A DNA stretch of 64,000 nt from Sansalvadorimonas sp965221135. GTDB taxonomy: Bacteria; Pseudomonadota; Gammaproteobacteria; Pseudomonadales; Endozoicomonadaceae. The notes under the pieces are model-generated. The model was not told the DNA's origin. It was given only the letters and a program-made list of their open reading frames with translations, and searched no databases. Shown here in pieces: positions 57,296 through 64,000 of this stretch. Where the stretch lies: contig CBDCRZ010000100.1 in assembly GCA_965221135.1 (NCBI GenBank), forward strand, positions 992,001 to 1,056,000. Reading direction: 5' to 3'. The position numbers and the translations under genes were made by a program. Positions within the stretch are counted from its first letter, which is position 1, and every line of letters starts with the position of its first letter.

Positions 57296-58411
57296 TCAAA
57301 GTACAGCGTAATCCCTTAGCCCTGAGCGGCAACCACCACATGATCCTGTGGGTAGCAGATAGAGATTATTATGATTAATTCCGCTGTGCTTACTCAACAG
57401 TCCACCTATCGTGGGAAATGCCTGACTTCTGGTGCCCTTCTCGTCAACCTGCACCCTAAACCTGGAATCAGCAGTTCTGATAATGGGACTAATGTGATAC
57501 TCCCTTTTCTGCTCTCCTGAAAGCTTTTTGCCCTCATTGTTTTTATCGTGATCCACCGTAACCATCAGACAATAATTATTTTCTGCTTTATCATTTATAT
57601 AGCTCACAGGTTTGTCTTCCGGAGTATAAAGTATATAGGTCTGTTCTGAACGAGCACCTTGAGAGACTGACCTTAAACGTATTTCAGCTTCTTGGTGACT
57701 GAGTACACCGTGGTAACGTTTATTAATTACTGCGGCAGATGCTTCGCTCCTGGCAAAATCTTTTCGCGCTCTCTCTGGCACTCCTGCCAGTTCTTTCGCT
57801 CTTACTTCCATCCTGTGGTTCTGAGCACATTTGAAAGCCACGCCTCTACAAACATTGACTGCACATGCCAATGTCCCGGCCAGAACGGCCATACTGGCTC
57901 CAAGTGCAGGAACAAGAGTAGTACTGGCCACGACAATATTGCCGTAAAACAACACACTATCCACAACGCCTAACGCCTGTTTGGCCAAGCGTTTATACAG
58001 GGTCTGATGGCTGGTATCTGCCGGTAACTGTGGTAGTTCTTTTGTAAATAGCCGAGTTTTATATAATTCAGCCAGAGGCCTTACCGTTACCGCAGCAAGA
58101 CCAACTAAAGGGAGCGTGATGGGTAGTTTCGCAATACTCCTGCACAATAAAGGTTTTACCGCATATGGAATAAAGCGGGAAGAAGCTACATGCCCGCTAA
58201 ATAATGTTGTCATACGGTCAAAAGCCCCAAAGACAGAAGCGGCTGCACCGTTCAATCTGCAGGTTCTCCCAAATGAGCTGGCGCCTGGAAGCATATCACT
58301 CCAGCTTTTTCCTGTTTCCAGAGTGGCCTGCCCCACGAACTGCAAAGCTCGACAGGCTGTGTTATCCATGTATCCCCTGGCCGCCCCCAAGGCATTAATC
58401 ATTGTGTTCAT
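57296..58411 (-). CDS. Membrane protein with C-terminal SH2-like region
   Basis: The 371-residue product has hydrophobic segments at about 94-112 and 146-190 (two or three helices). The C-terminal region (231-352) follows the SH2 plan. RYHGVLSHQEAEIRLR (232-247) matches the W-Y-H-G-x-(I/L)-x-x-x-x-A-E-x-x-L start. TYILYTPE (258-265) sits at the FLVR strand but with Tyr262 in place of the phosphotyrosine-binding Arg. YCLMVTV (280-286), EYHI (304-307) and FPTIGGLLSKHS (332-343) match later strands and the second helix. The loss of the Arg leaves ligand binding in doubt. SH2 domains are rare in bacteria and known mainly from effectors. Confidence 0.65.
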   Translation of the reverse strand: MNTMINALGAARGYMDNTACRALQFVGQATLETGKSWSDMLPGASSFGRTCRLNGAAASVFGAFDRMTTLFSGHVASSRFIPYAVKPLLCRSIAKLPITLPLVGLAAVTVRPLAELYKTRLFTKELPQLPADTSHQTLYKRLAKQALGVVDSVLFYGNIVVASTTLVPALGASMAVLAGTLACAVNVCRGVAFKCAQNHRMEVRAKELAGVPERARKDFARSEASAAVINKRYHGVLSHQEAEIRLRSVSQGARSEQTYILYTPEDKPVSYINDKAENNYCLMVTVDHDKNNEGKKLSGEQKREYHISPIIRTADSRFRVQVDEKGTRSQAFPTIGGLLSKHSGINHNNLYLLPTGSCGGCRSGLRDYAVL

Positions 58412-58430
58412 AACTCACTCGCTTTTGATC

Positions 58431-58452
58431 CAAATAGTGTGTGGTCTATTTG
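58431..58452. promoter_or_regulatory. Dyad CAAATAG-N8-CTATTTG before the SH2-like gene
   Basis: Perfect 7-bp arms, 20 nt upstream of the start codon, overlapping the expected promoter or start of the leader. Candidate operator. Confidence 0.4.
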
Positions 58453-58539
58453 AGCGATATAAAGAGAAGAGTTCAGAAATACAGCCCCATTGGACAGCAG
58501 AACAGACCGGATAGTTAGTACTGGTATCCATAATATTCG

Positions 58540-59400
58540 GTACAGGCTTTATCGTTACAGGCTTTATCGTTACAGGTATATGAATGCTGATTAAGGCTCT
58601 CTTCTGAGAAGATATGAGTCTTTAAAAATCGTTTCCAGCCCAGATAACGAGACAAATACTTCGTCGCCACCCCTTTGAAAAAACCATTGATCCAGCACTT
58701 GAGTTCACTGTGATAAGCATTGACCGTCTGAATATGATAAATCTTCTCACGTACATACTGACCAGACGTCGTGACCAGCTCTTTCAGCGTCACATTGAGT
58801 TGCTCCGCCAGCTTTTCGTGGGATATATGAGCATCTGTGCATAAGGTGCTGCCTGATAGAATGCGCCCGTCCATTTGAGCAAAGAGCTCGTCGTTACTGA
58901 CATGCTCAAGAACCGCGTCCGTCACGTATTGTTGGCGATCACAGCCATCAGGCGGTGGCGAAGGTAAAACGATGTTTTCAGCGAGACATCACATTCGGCA
59001 GCCGCTGGACGCAAAGTGCTTCCGCCATCCATTCAGGAAAGATAGGCATCCAGTTTCTCGCGAATACGAACATGCAACAAAGGGGTAGCACTCAAAGCAT
59101 TGCAGGTGCGTCTGCATTCCCTGCATCGATAACTTTGATGACCAGAGTTCTGCCCCCAGCGCGTCATGGATTCACAAAAACAATGAGGGCAGCGTAGGTG
59201 ATGACCAAAATAGTACTTGAGACGTTCGAGAAGGCGACTGTTCCCGGTGGTTCCTGGTCCCTTCGGACATGGCGGCATGGTGCGATGCAAGCACGTGAGT
59301 TACTCAGGGGACAGTGTATTGAGGGATTTCAGAAATGCTCCAGATTCGATCTTCTGCATGACGTTGCTTCCATTTGTACGACAGAAACCTGAGCCTGCAT
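58540..59400 (-). pseudogene. IS1595-family transposase remnant, copy 2, internally deleted
   Basis: Same element as copy 1 at 48.2 kb. The N-terminus (MHRTMPPCPKGPG..., zinc ribbon CRECRRTC) starts at 59290. A deletion of 200 bp relative to copy 1 (positions 48591-48790 there) removes the first catalytic Asp region. The C-terminal part (DAVLEHVSNDELFAQ to FFKGVATKYLSRYLG) is intact in another frame. The homology extends to about 59400 outside the gene. Confidence 0.85.
58542..58576. repeat. 15-bp tandem repeat at the end of IS1595 copy 2
   Basis: ACAGGCTTTATCGTT repeated 2.3 times, encoding CNDKA-type residues in the last codons of the transposase fragment. Confidence 0.75.
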
Positions 59401-59636
59401 TTATAGTATTCAGGTCTTATTCTGACCTTCCTGAAGTCTGACAGGAATCAGCTTTTCTTCTACATTGATGCTACGGTCTTTCGGGTAAACTGAAAGAAAT
59501 GCATTCTATTTCCAGAACTATTAAAGGACGATCCAAGCGTTGTGCTGTGATAGGTATGACAGCCTGCTTTAGATTACGAAAGTCTGTTTTCTGGTATTCA
59601 ATGGGGAAAACCTTTTATCGATACATTTTTCTTACT

Positions 59637-60437
59637 ATGCGGCGGTTGTGTGCTCTGATACTACTGGTGTGTCTGGTTCAGGGCAGCCACGCTCAGCCTG
59701 CATCATATCTTACGCACTGCCTCAGTCAGGGGATGAAACTTTCTGAGGTTGTTAGCCAGGCTGTGAGTTTTGCAAAGTTGATGTCGAAAGAAAGTTCAGC
59801 ATATAAGTTGTCTATATCCCAAGATGCCTCTTGTACTTTCGAGTCCGAAGCTGAAATTCTTTTTCTGCAATTCGGGCCTCTGGCCCGTGAGATGGTTATC
59901 TTTAAAGCCAGGTCAACCGGTTCTCTTGAATTGCCAGGTCGCCTGGTCGGGCATTATATGGATAGCCTTCTGACGGCCGATCCTGGCGCTACTTTAGTGG
60001 TTAATGGAAGCGGTTTGGATGCAATGAAGGTGAAAGAGATTGTCTTTGCAGAAGTCATGAGTGAAAGACTGAACCTACCTGCAATGATTGATAAAAGTAT
60101 TGTGCCTAATTATACAGCAAATGAGGTACATGCGGAGGCTATCCTGGAATCTATCCCGGCCGGGAGACCATTCACGATGAATGTTTATCCTGTGAGCCGA
60201 AGAGCGCATATGTTTGTTTGCATAAAGGATGATGATGGTAGCCTGCTTGTTTTGGATAATCAAAAATATATCAGACTCAGCCCTGATGGCGGCCGGAAAT
60301 ATACAGAAAGGCTGTCTGAATATCTTAAAGAGGGCACTCAGGCAAAAGCGGACTTCCAGCAAGGAGTGGCAGACTGGCAGGCCATAGAGTGTCATTATGC
60401 CAGTGAATATAAGATGCCGGGGCGTTGTTCAGAATGA
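59637..60437 (+). CDS. Exported protein of unknown function
   Basis: The ATG at 59637 starts a good signal peptide (MRRLCALILLVCLVQGSHA), giving 266 residues; the frame is open to 59499 and no start has a strong ribosome site. A late segment, RRAHMFVCIKDDDGSLLVLDNQ, has the His-then-Asp spacing seen in papain-like or transglutaminase-like enzymes, but a matching catalytic Cys is not certain. The family is not recognised. It lies between IS remnants and a transporter gene. Confidence 0.6.
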   Translation: MRRLCALILLVCLVQGSHAQPASYLTHCLSQGMKLSEVVSQAVSFAKLMSKESSAYKLSISQDASCTFESEAEILFLQFGPLAREMVIFKARSTGSLELPGRLVGHYMDSLLTADPGATLVVNGSGLDAMKVKEIVFAEVMSERLNLPAMIDKSIVPNYTANEVHAEAILESIPAGRPFTMNVYPVSRRAHMFVCIKDDDGSLLVLDNQKYIRLSPDGGRKYTERLSEYLKEGTQAKADFQQGVADWQAIECHYASEYKMPGRCSE

Positions 60438-60603
60438 GTCCAGCGGTCAGATTTTTCCGGATGGATAATATGCTGATGGTTCACTAAGGCTTTCATCATA
60501 CTATCTGCTCTGCAAGTGGTATGACCTGGACTGCTGACCACGACACGTTAAAGGTGCTTATATAATTCAGGTTGACTTTCTCAACCTGTACGGAAGATTC
60601 CCC

Positions 60604-60876
60604 ATGGATTACAAAACCCTGCTGACTGTGTTCTCGGCGGTCTTTCTCGCTGAACTGGGGGATAAAACCCAGCTGGCCACCATGCTGTTTGCAGCGGACA
60701 AGGACGTCAGCAAAATGACAGTCTTTCTGGGAGCCTCCCTCGCCCTGATTGTGGCTTCAGGCTTAGGCGTTCTGGCGGGCAGTTTCTTGTCGGAACATAT
60801 CAACCCCAGGTACCTTAACTATCTGGCCGGTGTCGGCTTTCTCGTTATAGGTACCTGGACGTTGATTAAGGCTTAG
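60604..60876 (+). CDS. GDT1/UPF0016-family transporter, single-repeat form
   Basis: The 90-residue membrane protein has the signature AELGDKTQLATMLFA (E-x-G-D-K-T) in the first helix and two further helices. GDT1-family proteins move manganese or calcium and normally have two such repeats in about 190 residues. A single repeat would have to act as a dimer or with a partner. Start ATG has GGAAG upstream. Confidence 0.85.
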   Translation: MDYKTLLTVFSAVFLAELGDKTQLATMLFAADKDVSKMTVFLGASLALIVASGLGVLAGSFLSEHINPRYLNYLAGVGFLVIGTWTLIKA

Positions 60877-60894
60877 AACAGATGTTGGGAGCGA

Positions 60895-62313
60895 TTACTT
60901 TTCCGTCTGGAGATCATTTGAACCGGACGATACCCGGCCAATAAACCGGTAAAAGCGTGGGTTCTTTTCATCAATCACGAAAAGGTCACCCGTGGCCTGA
61001 TAGCCTTCGTAATTATCTTCCAGCACTTCTTCACAGCCGTCTTCATCGAGCTCACAGGGATAGTAGCGATCAAACAATGAAGGCCCCTTCACAAACAACT
61101 CTCCGGGCTGGCCTGGGTCAGTAATCTCTTTACCGGCACCCGGGTCAATCAAGCGAGTGCTGACCATACGAGACATACGGCTGTTCCAACCCTCAACATT
61201 CTCATCAAAGCGGGGGAACAGGTGTTCTGTCCACTCACTGCAACGGTCGGCAGGAGTAGCCAGTAGACTGGCGCCTTCCCGAGTACCGTAGCAATTGAGT
61301 ACTGAGATTTGACCCAGCTGCGAAATCTTTCGCGCCAGTGACGCATCCAAAGGCGCAAAACCCGTCACCAGACTGCGCAGCCTGGCAAAGGAAAACTCTC
61401 GCTTCTCTAAAGGCTCAACCAGAGTCTCTAATAAAGCGGGGGAAAGTCCGGCACAGGTGACCCTGTGTTCCTTGAAGACTTTTTCCAGCTGGCCAAGGTC
61501 ACCGGTTTGATCCAGTACCAGTCGGGCACCAGCCATCAGCCAGTTGTAGAGAAACGCACCAATACCGGAAACATCAGACAGTGGGAAACCACACAGCAGG
61601 CTGTCACCATTGCGTAGCCCTGCACCTTCATAAATGAAGGAAGCCATGGCAAACCATTGGTTATGGGTACGGGGAATGGCCGGATGCTTGTCGAGGTGAC
61701 GCTTCCATGTGAGGGTAAACACTTCATTAGGCGACACTGGAACGGTGTCCATAATATGTCCCAGCAGACGAATCTCTTCAGGGGAAGCAGGGGTATCCAG
61801 AGACAGGCTCAACACCTCTGTGTCATTCACTGGTACAAAGCTGGCGAACTGGCAGGACTCCGGCAGCCAGGTGCGGGCCTGCTTGAGCAAATCACGGTGC
61901 TTGTAGCGACAACCGATATACATCACCGGCTCCAACTGCAAAGACGCCTCTGCAAGACTGGACGCGCTCTGGTCAATAGAGAGCGGGCAAAGCAGTGCAC
62001 CAATACGCGCCACGGCCAGATAGAGCACAACGGTCTCTACGGTATTAGGCAGCTGGGTAATGATGACCTGATCTTTTTTCAGACCGGCAGCCAGCAGTCG
62101 GGCGCTGGTATCACGAACGGCAGCAAAGAGGTCACTGTAACTTAAACGACGGGGGGCGAGATCAGTAAAGGAGGCGCGATCCGGCGGATCAACCAGCGCA
62201 AGCCGCCCAGGATGAATCGCCACGGTACGTCGAAACAGGCTTTCCAGAGACTCCTCTCCCCAGAACCCTCGACGTACATAAAACTCGATTGATTCCCTGC
62301 TGCTGGTCTGCAT
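60895..62313 (-). CDS. AMP-binding (acyl-CoA synthetase-like) protein, degenerate
   Basis: The 472 residues follow the ANL adenylating enzyme plan: NTVETVVLYLAVARIGALLCPL, NCYGTREG (A5-like), and the ATP-binding TGDLFVIDE and YRFIGR. The phosphate loop (usually TSGTTGxPKG) is replaced by TWKRHLDKHPAIPR, and the chain ends at GRVSSGSNDLQTEK. It therefore lacks the C-terminal domain with the catalytic Lys. Probably inactive as a ligase, or a recent truncation. Convergent with the GDT1 gene, 18 nt apart. Confidence 0.75.
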   Translation of the reverse strand: MQTSSRESIEFYVRRGFWGEESLESLFRRTVAIHPGRLALVDPPDRASFTDLAPRRLSYSDLFAAVRDTSARLLAAGLKKDQVIITQLPNTVETVVLYLAVARIGALLCPLSIDQSASSLAEASLQLEPVMYIGCRYKHRDLLKQARTWLPESCQFASFVPVNDTEVLSLSLDTPASPEEIRLLGHIMDTVPVSPNEVFTLTWKRHLDKHPAIPRTHNQWFAMASFIYEGAGLRNGDSLLCGFPLSDVSGIGAFLYNWLMAGARLVLDQTGDLGQLEKVFKEHRVTCAGLSPALLETLVEPLEKREFSFARLRSLVTGFAPLDASLARKISQLGQISVLNCYGTREGASLLATPADRCSEWTEHLFPRFDENVEGWNSRMSRMVSTRLIDPGAGKEITDPGQPGELFVKGPSLFDRYYPCELDEDGCEEVLEDNYEGYQATGDLFVIDEKNPRFYRFIGRVSSGSNDLQTEK

Positions 62314-62444
62314 TACCCGATGCTCTTGTCATTGGCTTTTGCGATATGATGCCAGATTAGCCAGCCCTTAGGGAACATCAATACGAAGGAAGATTTAACA
62401 GAATCCGCCAGCAGGTAAAAACAGTCTTGCCAGCGGTTGAATCG

Positions 62445-63014
62445 TCAGCTTATTCTAACTTTGCACTCAGTGTCGGGCTGACCGGTAAGACCTATTTCTA
62501 CCAGCTTGTGAAGCTCTCTGATGTAATGGGCCTTTGACATCTGGCCAAACCACTCGTCTTTCGGATCTTTGCTATTCAGCAGAAGAATAAAGTTGTCAAT
62601 TGTTCGGTGCTCATTGGTTTTTTCCCCGACAAATTTACCTGCGGCTTTTGCAATAGTGTCGAACAGAACTGGGGACAGCTTCATAATTTCTGTGTTCTTC
62701 ATCAGAGCCTGCGCCTCTTGTACTGACAGCCCCTGACACTCCAACACTTTCAACCTGTCCCTGATAAGCTCAGAGACAGGCTGAAAACGAGAGAAGATGA
62801 CTGTGTGCAACAGCCAGCTACATGCGTCAGTGAACGCCTGACAAATACGTGCAGATAATATGGCAGTAGCAGGCCTGAAAGAAGAGCGCATGTAAACAGA
62901 AACACTGGCGGAGGCCGTCACTTGACCGACCTGCTCACGGCTTATTCGCCCCAGTGGCGGCCCCTCACTCCCGGGCGCCACCAGAGGATGCAGATCGCGT
63001 CTAAACAGCTTCAT
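62445..63014 (-). CDS. Unknown protein, second of a coupled pair
   Basis: Overlaps the end of the preceding unknown gene by 14 nt, so translation is probably coupled. The 189-residue product is helical and soluble apart from a hydrophobic stretch at about 60-80, and begins MKLFRRDLHPLVAPG. An ATG at 63023 is also in frame. No domain recognised. Confidence 0.55.
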   Translation of the reverse strand: MKLFRRDLHPLVAPGSEGPPLGRISREQVGQVTASASVSVYMRSSFRPATAILSARICQAFTDACSWLLHTVIFSRFQPVSELIRDRLKVLECQGLSVQEAQALMKNTEIMKLSPVLFDTIAKAAGKFVGEKTNEHRTIDNFILLLNSKDPKDEWFGQMSKAHYIRELHKLVEIGLTGQPDTECKVRIS

Positions 63015-63537
63015 TTGCGCCATTCACATCGTCTGTTTTTGACCCTGACAATTGATTTAATTCCCTATGAAGGCGCTCGCTATACATATCCAGAAGATTG
63101 ACCTGCTCCGGCTCACCATTGTCACTCAGCATTCTTATTTCTGCCTGCGTCAGCTTCAAAACCCACTCCAGCATGCTTTTCTTATGAATGTCTCCGACAC
63201 AACTCTCCAAGCTTAGGGTAATAAAGTTTTCAGCTTCTGCGTCCATGGCTGACTTACGCACGGACAGTTCATCTGAGCTCTGGAGCACCGTTGGGAGTTT
63301 AGCAATAGTAAAAAGATGAAAAGACTTGCATGGACGCTCTGCTAACTCGTCAAAAGCCTCTTTCACGCGAACATTCGCTATATAGGGTTTATAGATATCG
63401 CTTTTGACGAGGACGTCATGCAGATTCCATTGAAAGGAAAACTCTAAATCTTGTTCTTCAGCAAGCACAAAACCCTGATCTACCAAAGCAGCACTCGAAG
63501 CGTCCCGAAAATAGAGGAAAGGTTTTAGATTATTCAT
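63001..63537 (-). CDS. Unknown protein, first of a coupled pair
   Basis: 178 residues, mostly helical and acidic, with no signal peptide, membrane helix or family motif that I recognise. The start has GGGAG upstream. A triple GTTAG-type palindrome lies 82-114 nt upstream, so the pair appears to be regulated. Confidence 0.6.
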   Translation of the reverse strand: MNNLKPFLYFRDASSAALVDQGFVLAEEQDLEFSFQWNLHDVLVKSDIYKPYIANVRVKEAFDELAERPCKSFHLFTIAKLPTVLQSSDELSVRKSAMDAEAENFITLSLESCVGDIHKKSMLEWVLKLTQAEIRMLSDNGEPEQVNLLDMYSERLHRELNQLSGSKTDDVNGANEAV

Positions 63538-63618
63538 AAGCTGCCACTCCCTGACAAGTTCGTTAGTTCTATTGATACTGGGAAGTTCGATCGAAAAAGG
63601 AGGGCATGGTTCCCCCCT

Positions 63619-63651
63619 GTTAGTAAAACTAACAAGGCTGTTAGTTTTACT
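63619..63651. promoter_or_regulatory. Nested palindrome GTTAGTAAAACTAAC and CTAACA-N4-TGTTAG
   Basis: AGTAAAACTAAC (63622-63633) and GTTAGTTTTACT (63640-63651) are perfect 12-bp arms. The first arm is also part of GTTAG-N5-CTAAC (63619-63633), so there are three half-sites. The core matches the palindrome at 48068-48083. Confidence 0.65.
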
Positions 63652-63700
63652 TTGGTTCGTTTTGATCGCGTTATTGAACAGAAATAGTGGAATGGGCTCT

Positions 63701-64000
63701 TTATGACTGCTGTTTACGGTGCTTCTGAATCAAATCGTAGGCGGCCTGAATTTCCTGGGTTTTGCGCTTGGCCATTTCCATCATCTCTTCCGGAAGACCT
63801 TTGGATACGAGCTTGTCCGGATGATGCTCACTCATCAGTTTGCGCCAGGCTCGCTTTACATCCCTGTCGCTGGCATCAGCAGAAACACCCAGTGTTGCAT
63901 AGGCTTCCTTCAATTCATTCTGACTGGCACCCGGCTGCCATTGCCCCTGCTGCCCCTGGCGGTAGCTACCCTGTCCGCCAAAACCGCCGGAGTAAAATGC
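63701..64000 (-). CDS. djlA: DnaJ-like co-chaperone DjlA, C-terminal fragment
   Basis: The frame is open to the right edge. A Gly/Gln-rich linker (YSGGFGGQGSYRQGQQGQWQ) precedes a C-terminal J domain with AYATLGVSADASDRDVKRAWR and the HPD motif in SEHHPDKL. A C-terminal J domain after such a linker is characteristic of DjlA, which stimulates DnaK. The N-terminal TerB-like part lies outside the window. Confidence 0.85.
   Translation of the reverse strand, partial: AFYSGGFGGQGSYRQGQQGQWQPGASQNELKEAYATLGVSADASDRDVKRAWRKLMSEHHPDKLVSKGLPEEMMEMAKRKTQEIQAAYDLIQKHRKQQS

Overview
The window is chromosomal DNA of a gammaproteobacterium. The core gene order (pilMNOPQ-aroK-aroB-gltB, ubiE-ubiJ-ubiB-hisI-hisE-tatABC-rsmE, hslVU, rpe-gph-trpE-trpG-trpD-trpC) is of the Pseudomonas/Oceanospirillales type. 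The accessory genes include proteins with RING-like and SH2-like (eukaryote-type) regions, an AbgT transporter, a beta-propeller phytase locus and many decayed insertion sequences. This suggests a host-associated marine member such as an Endozoicomonas relative. The genus is inference; no rRNA gene is present.

Layout. 1-7.5 kb (minus strand): start of gltB, aroB, aroK and the type IV pilus operon pilMNOPQ. 7.6-14.6 kb: mrcA (PBP1a), a malic enzyme gene, rpmE and priA. 14.8-21.9 kb: beta-propeller phytase with its TonB-dependent receptor, then a degenerate GGDEF protein and an AraC regulator. 22-24.3 kb: an unknown, possibly effector-like gene and a decayed IS1380-type transposase. 24.3-31.6 kb: rsmE, tatABC, a HIT protein, hisE, hisI, ubiB, ubiJ, ubiE and a DUF971 gene. 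31.8-35 kb: a Wzz-like protein, then hslVU behind a heat-shock promoter. 35.2-43.3 kb: trpC, trpD, trpG, a voltage-gated cation channel gene, trpE, an unknown Ser-rich repeat protein, gph and rpe. 43.5-46.2 kb: an AbgT transporter behind an FNR box and an exported unknown protein.

46.2-60.5 kb is the most accessory part. It holds a RING-like protein, three IS1595-family remnants, a large surface-protein gene broken by an amber codon and a G9 tract, the core ybbP-ybbA/tesA cluster, a membrane protein with an SH2-like C-terminus, and an exported unknown protein. 60.6-64 kb: a half-size GDT1-family transporter, a degenerate AMP-binding protein, two overlapping unknown genes behind a strong palindrome, and the J-domain end of djlA.

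The core genes serve pili, shikimate/tryptophan/histidine and ubiquinone synthesis, Tat export, cell wall synthesis and proteolysis. The unknown genes are single insertions between conserved neighbours. Several have their own upstream dyads, and one palindrome, CTAACA-N4-TGTTAG, is shared by two loci 15 kb apart. This suggests a set of jointly controlled host-interaction genes. No tRNA, rRNA or CRISPR array was found.
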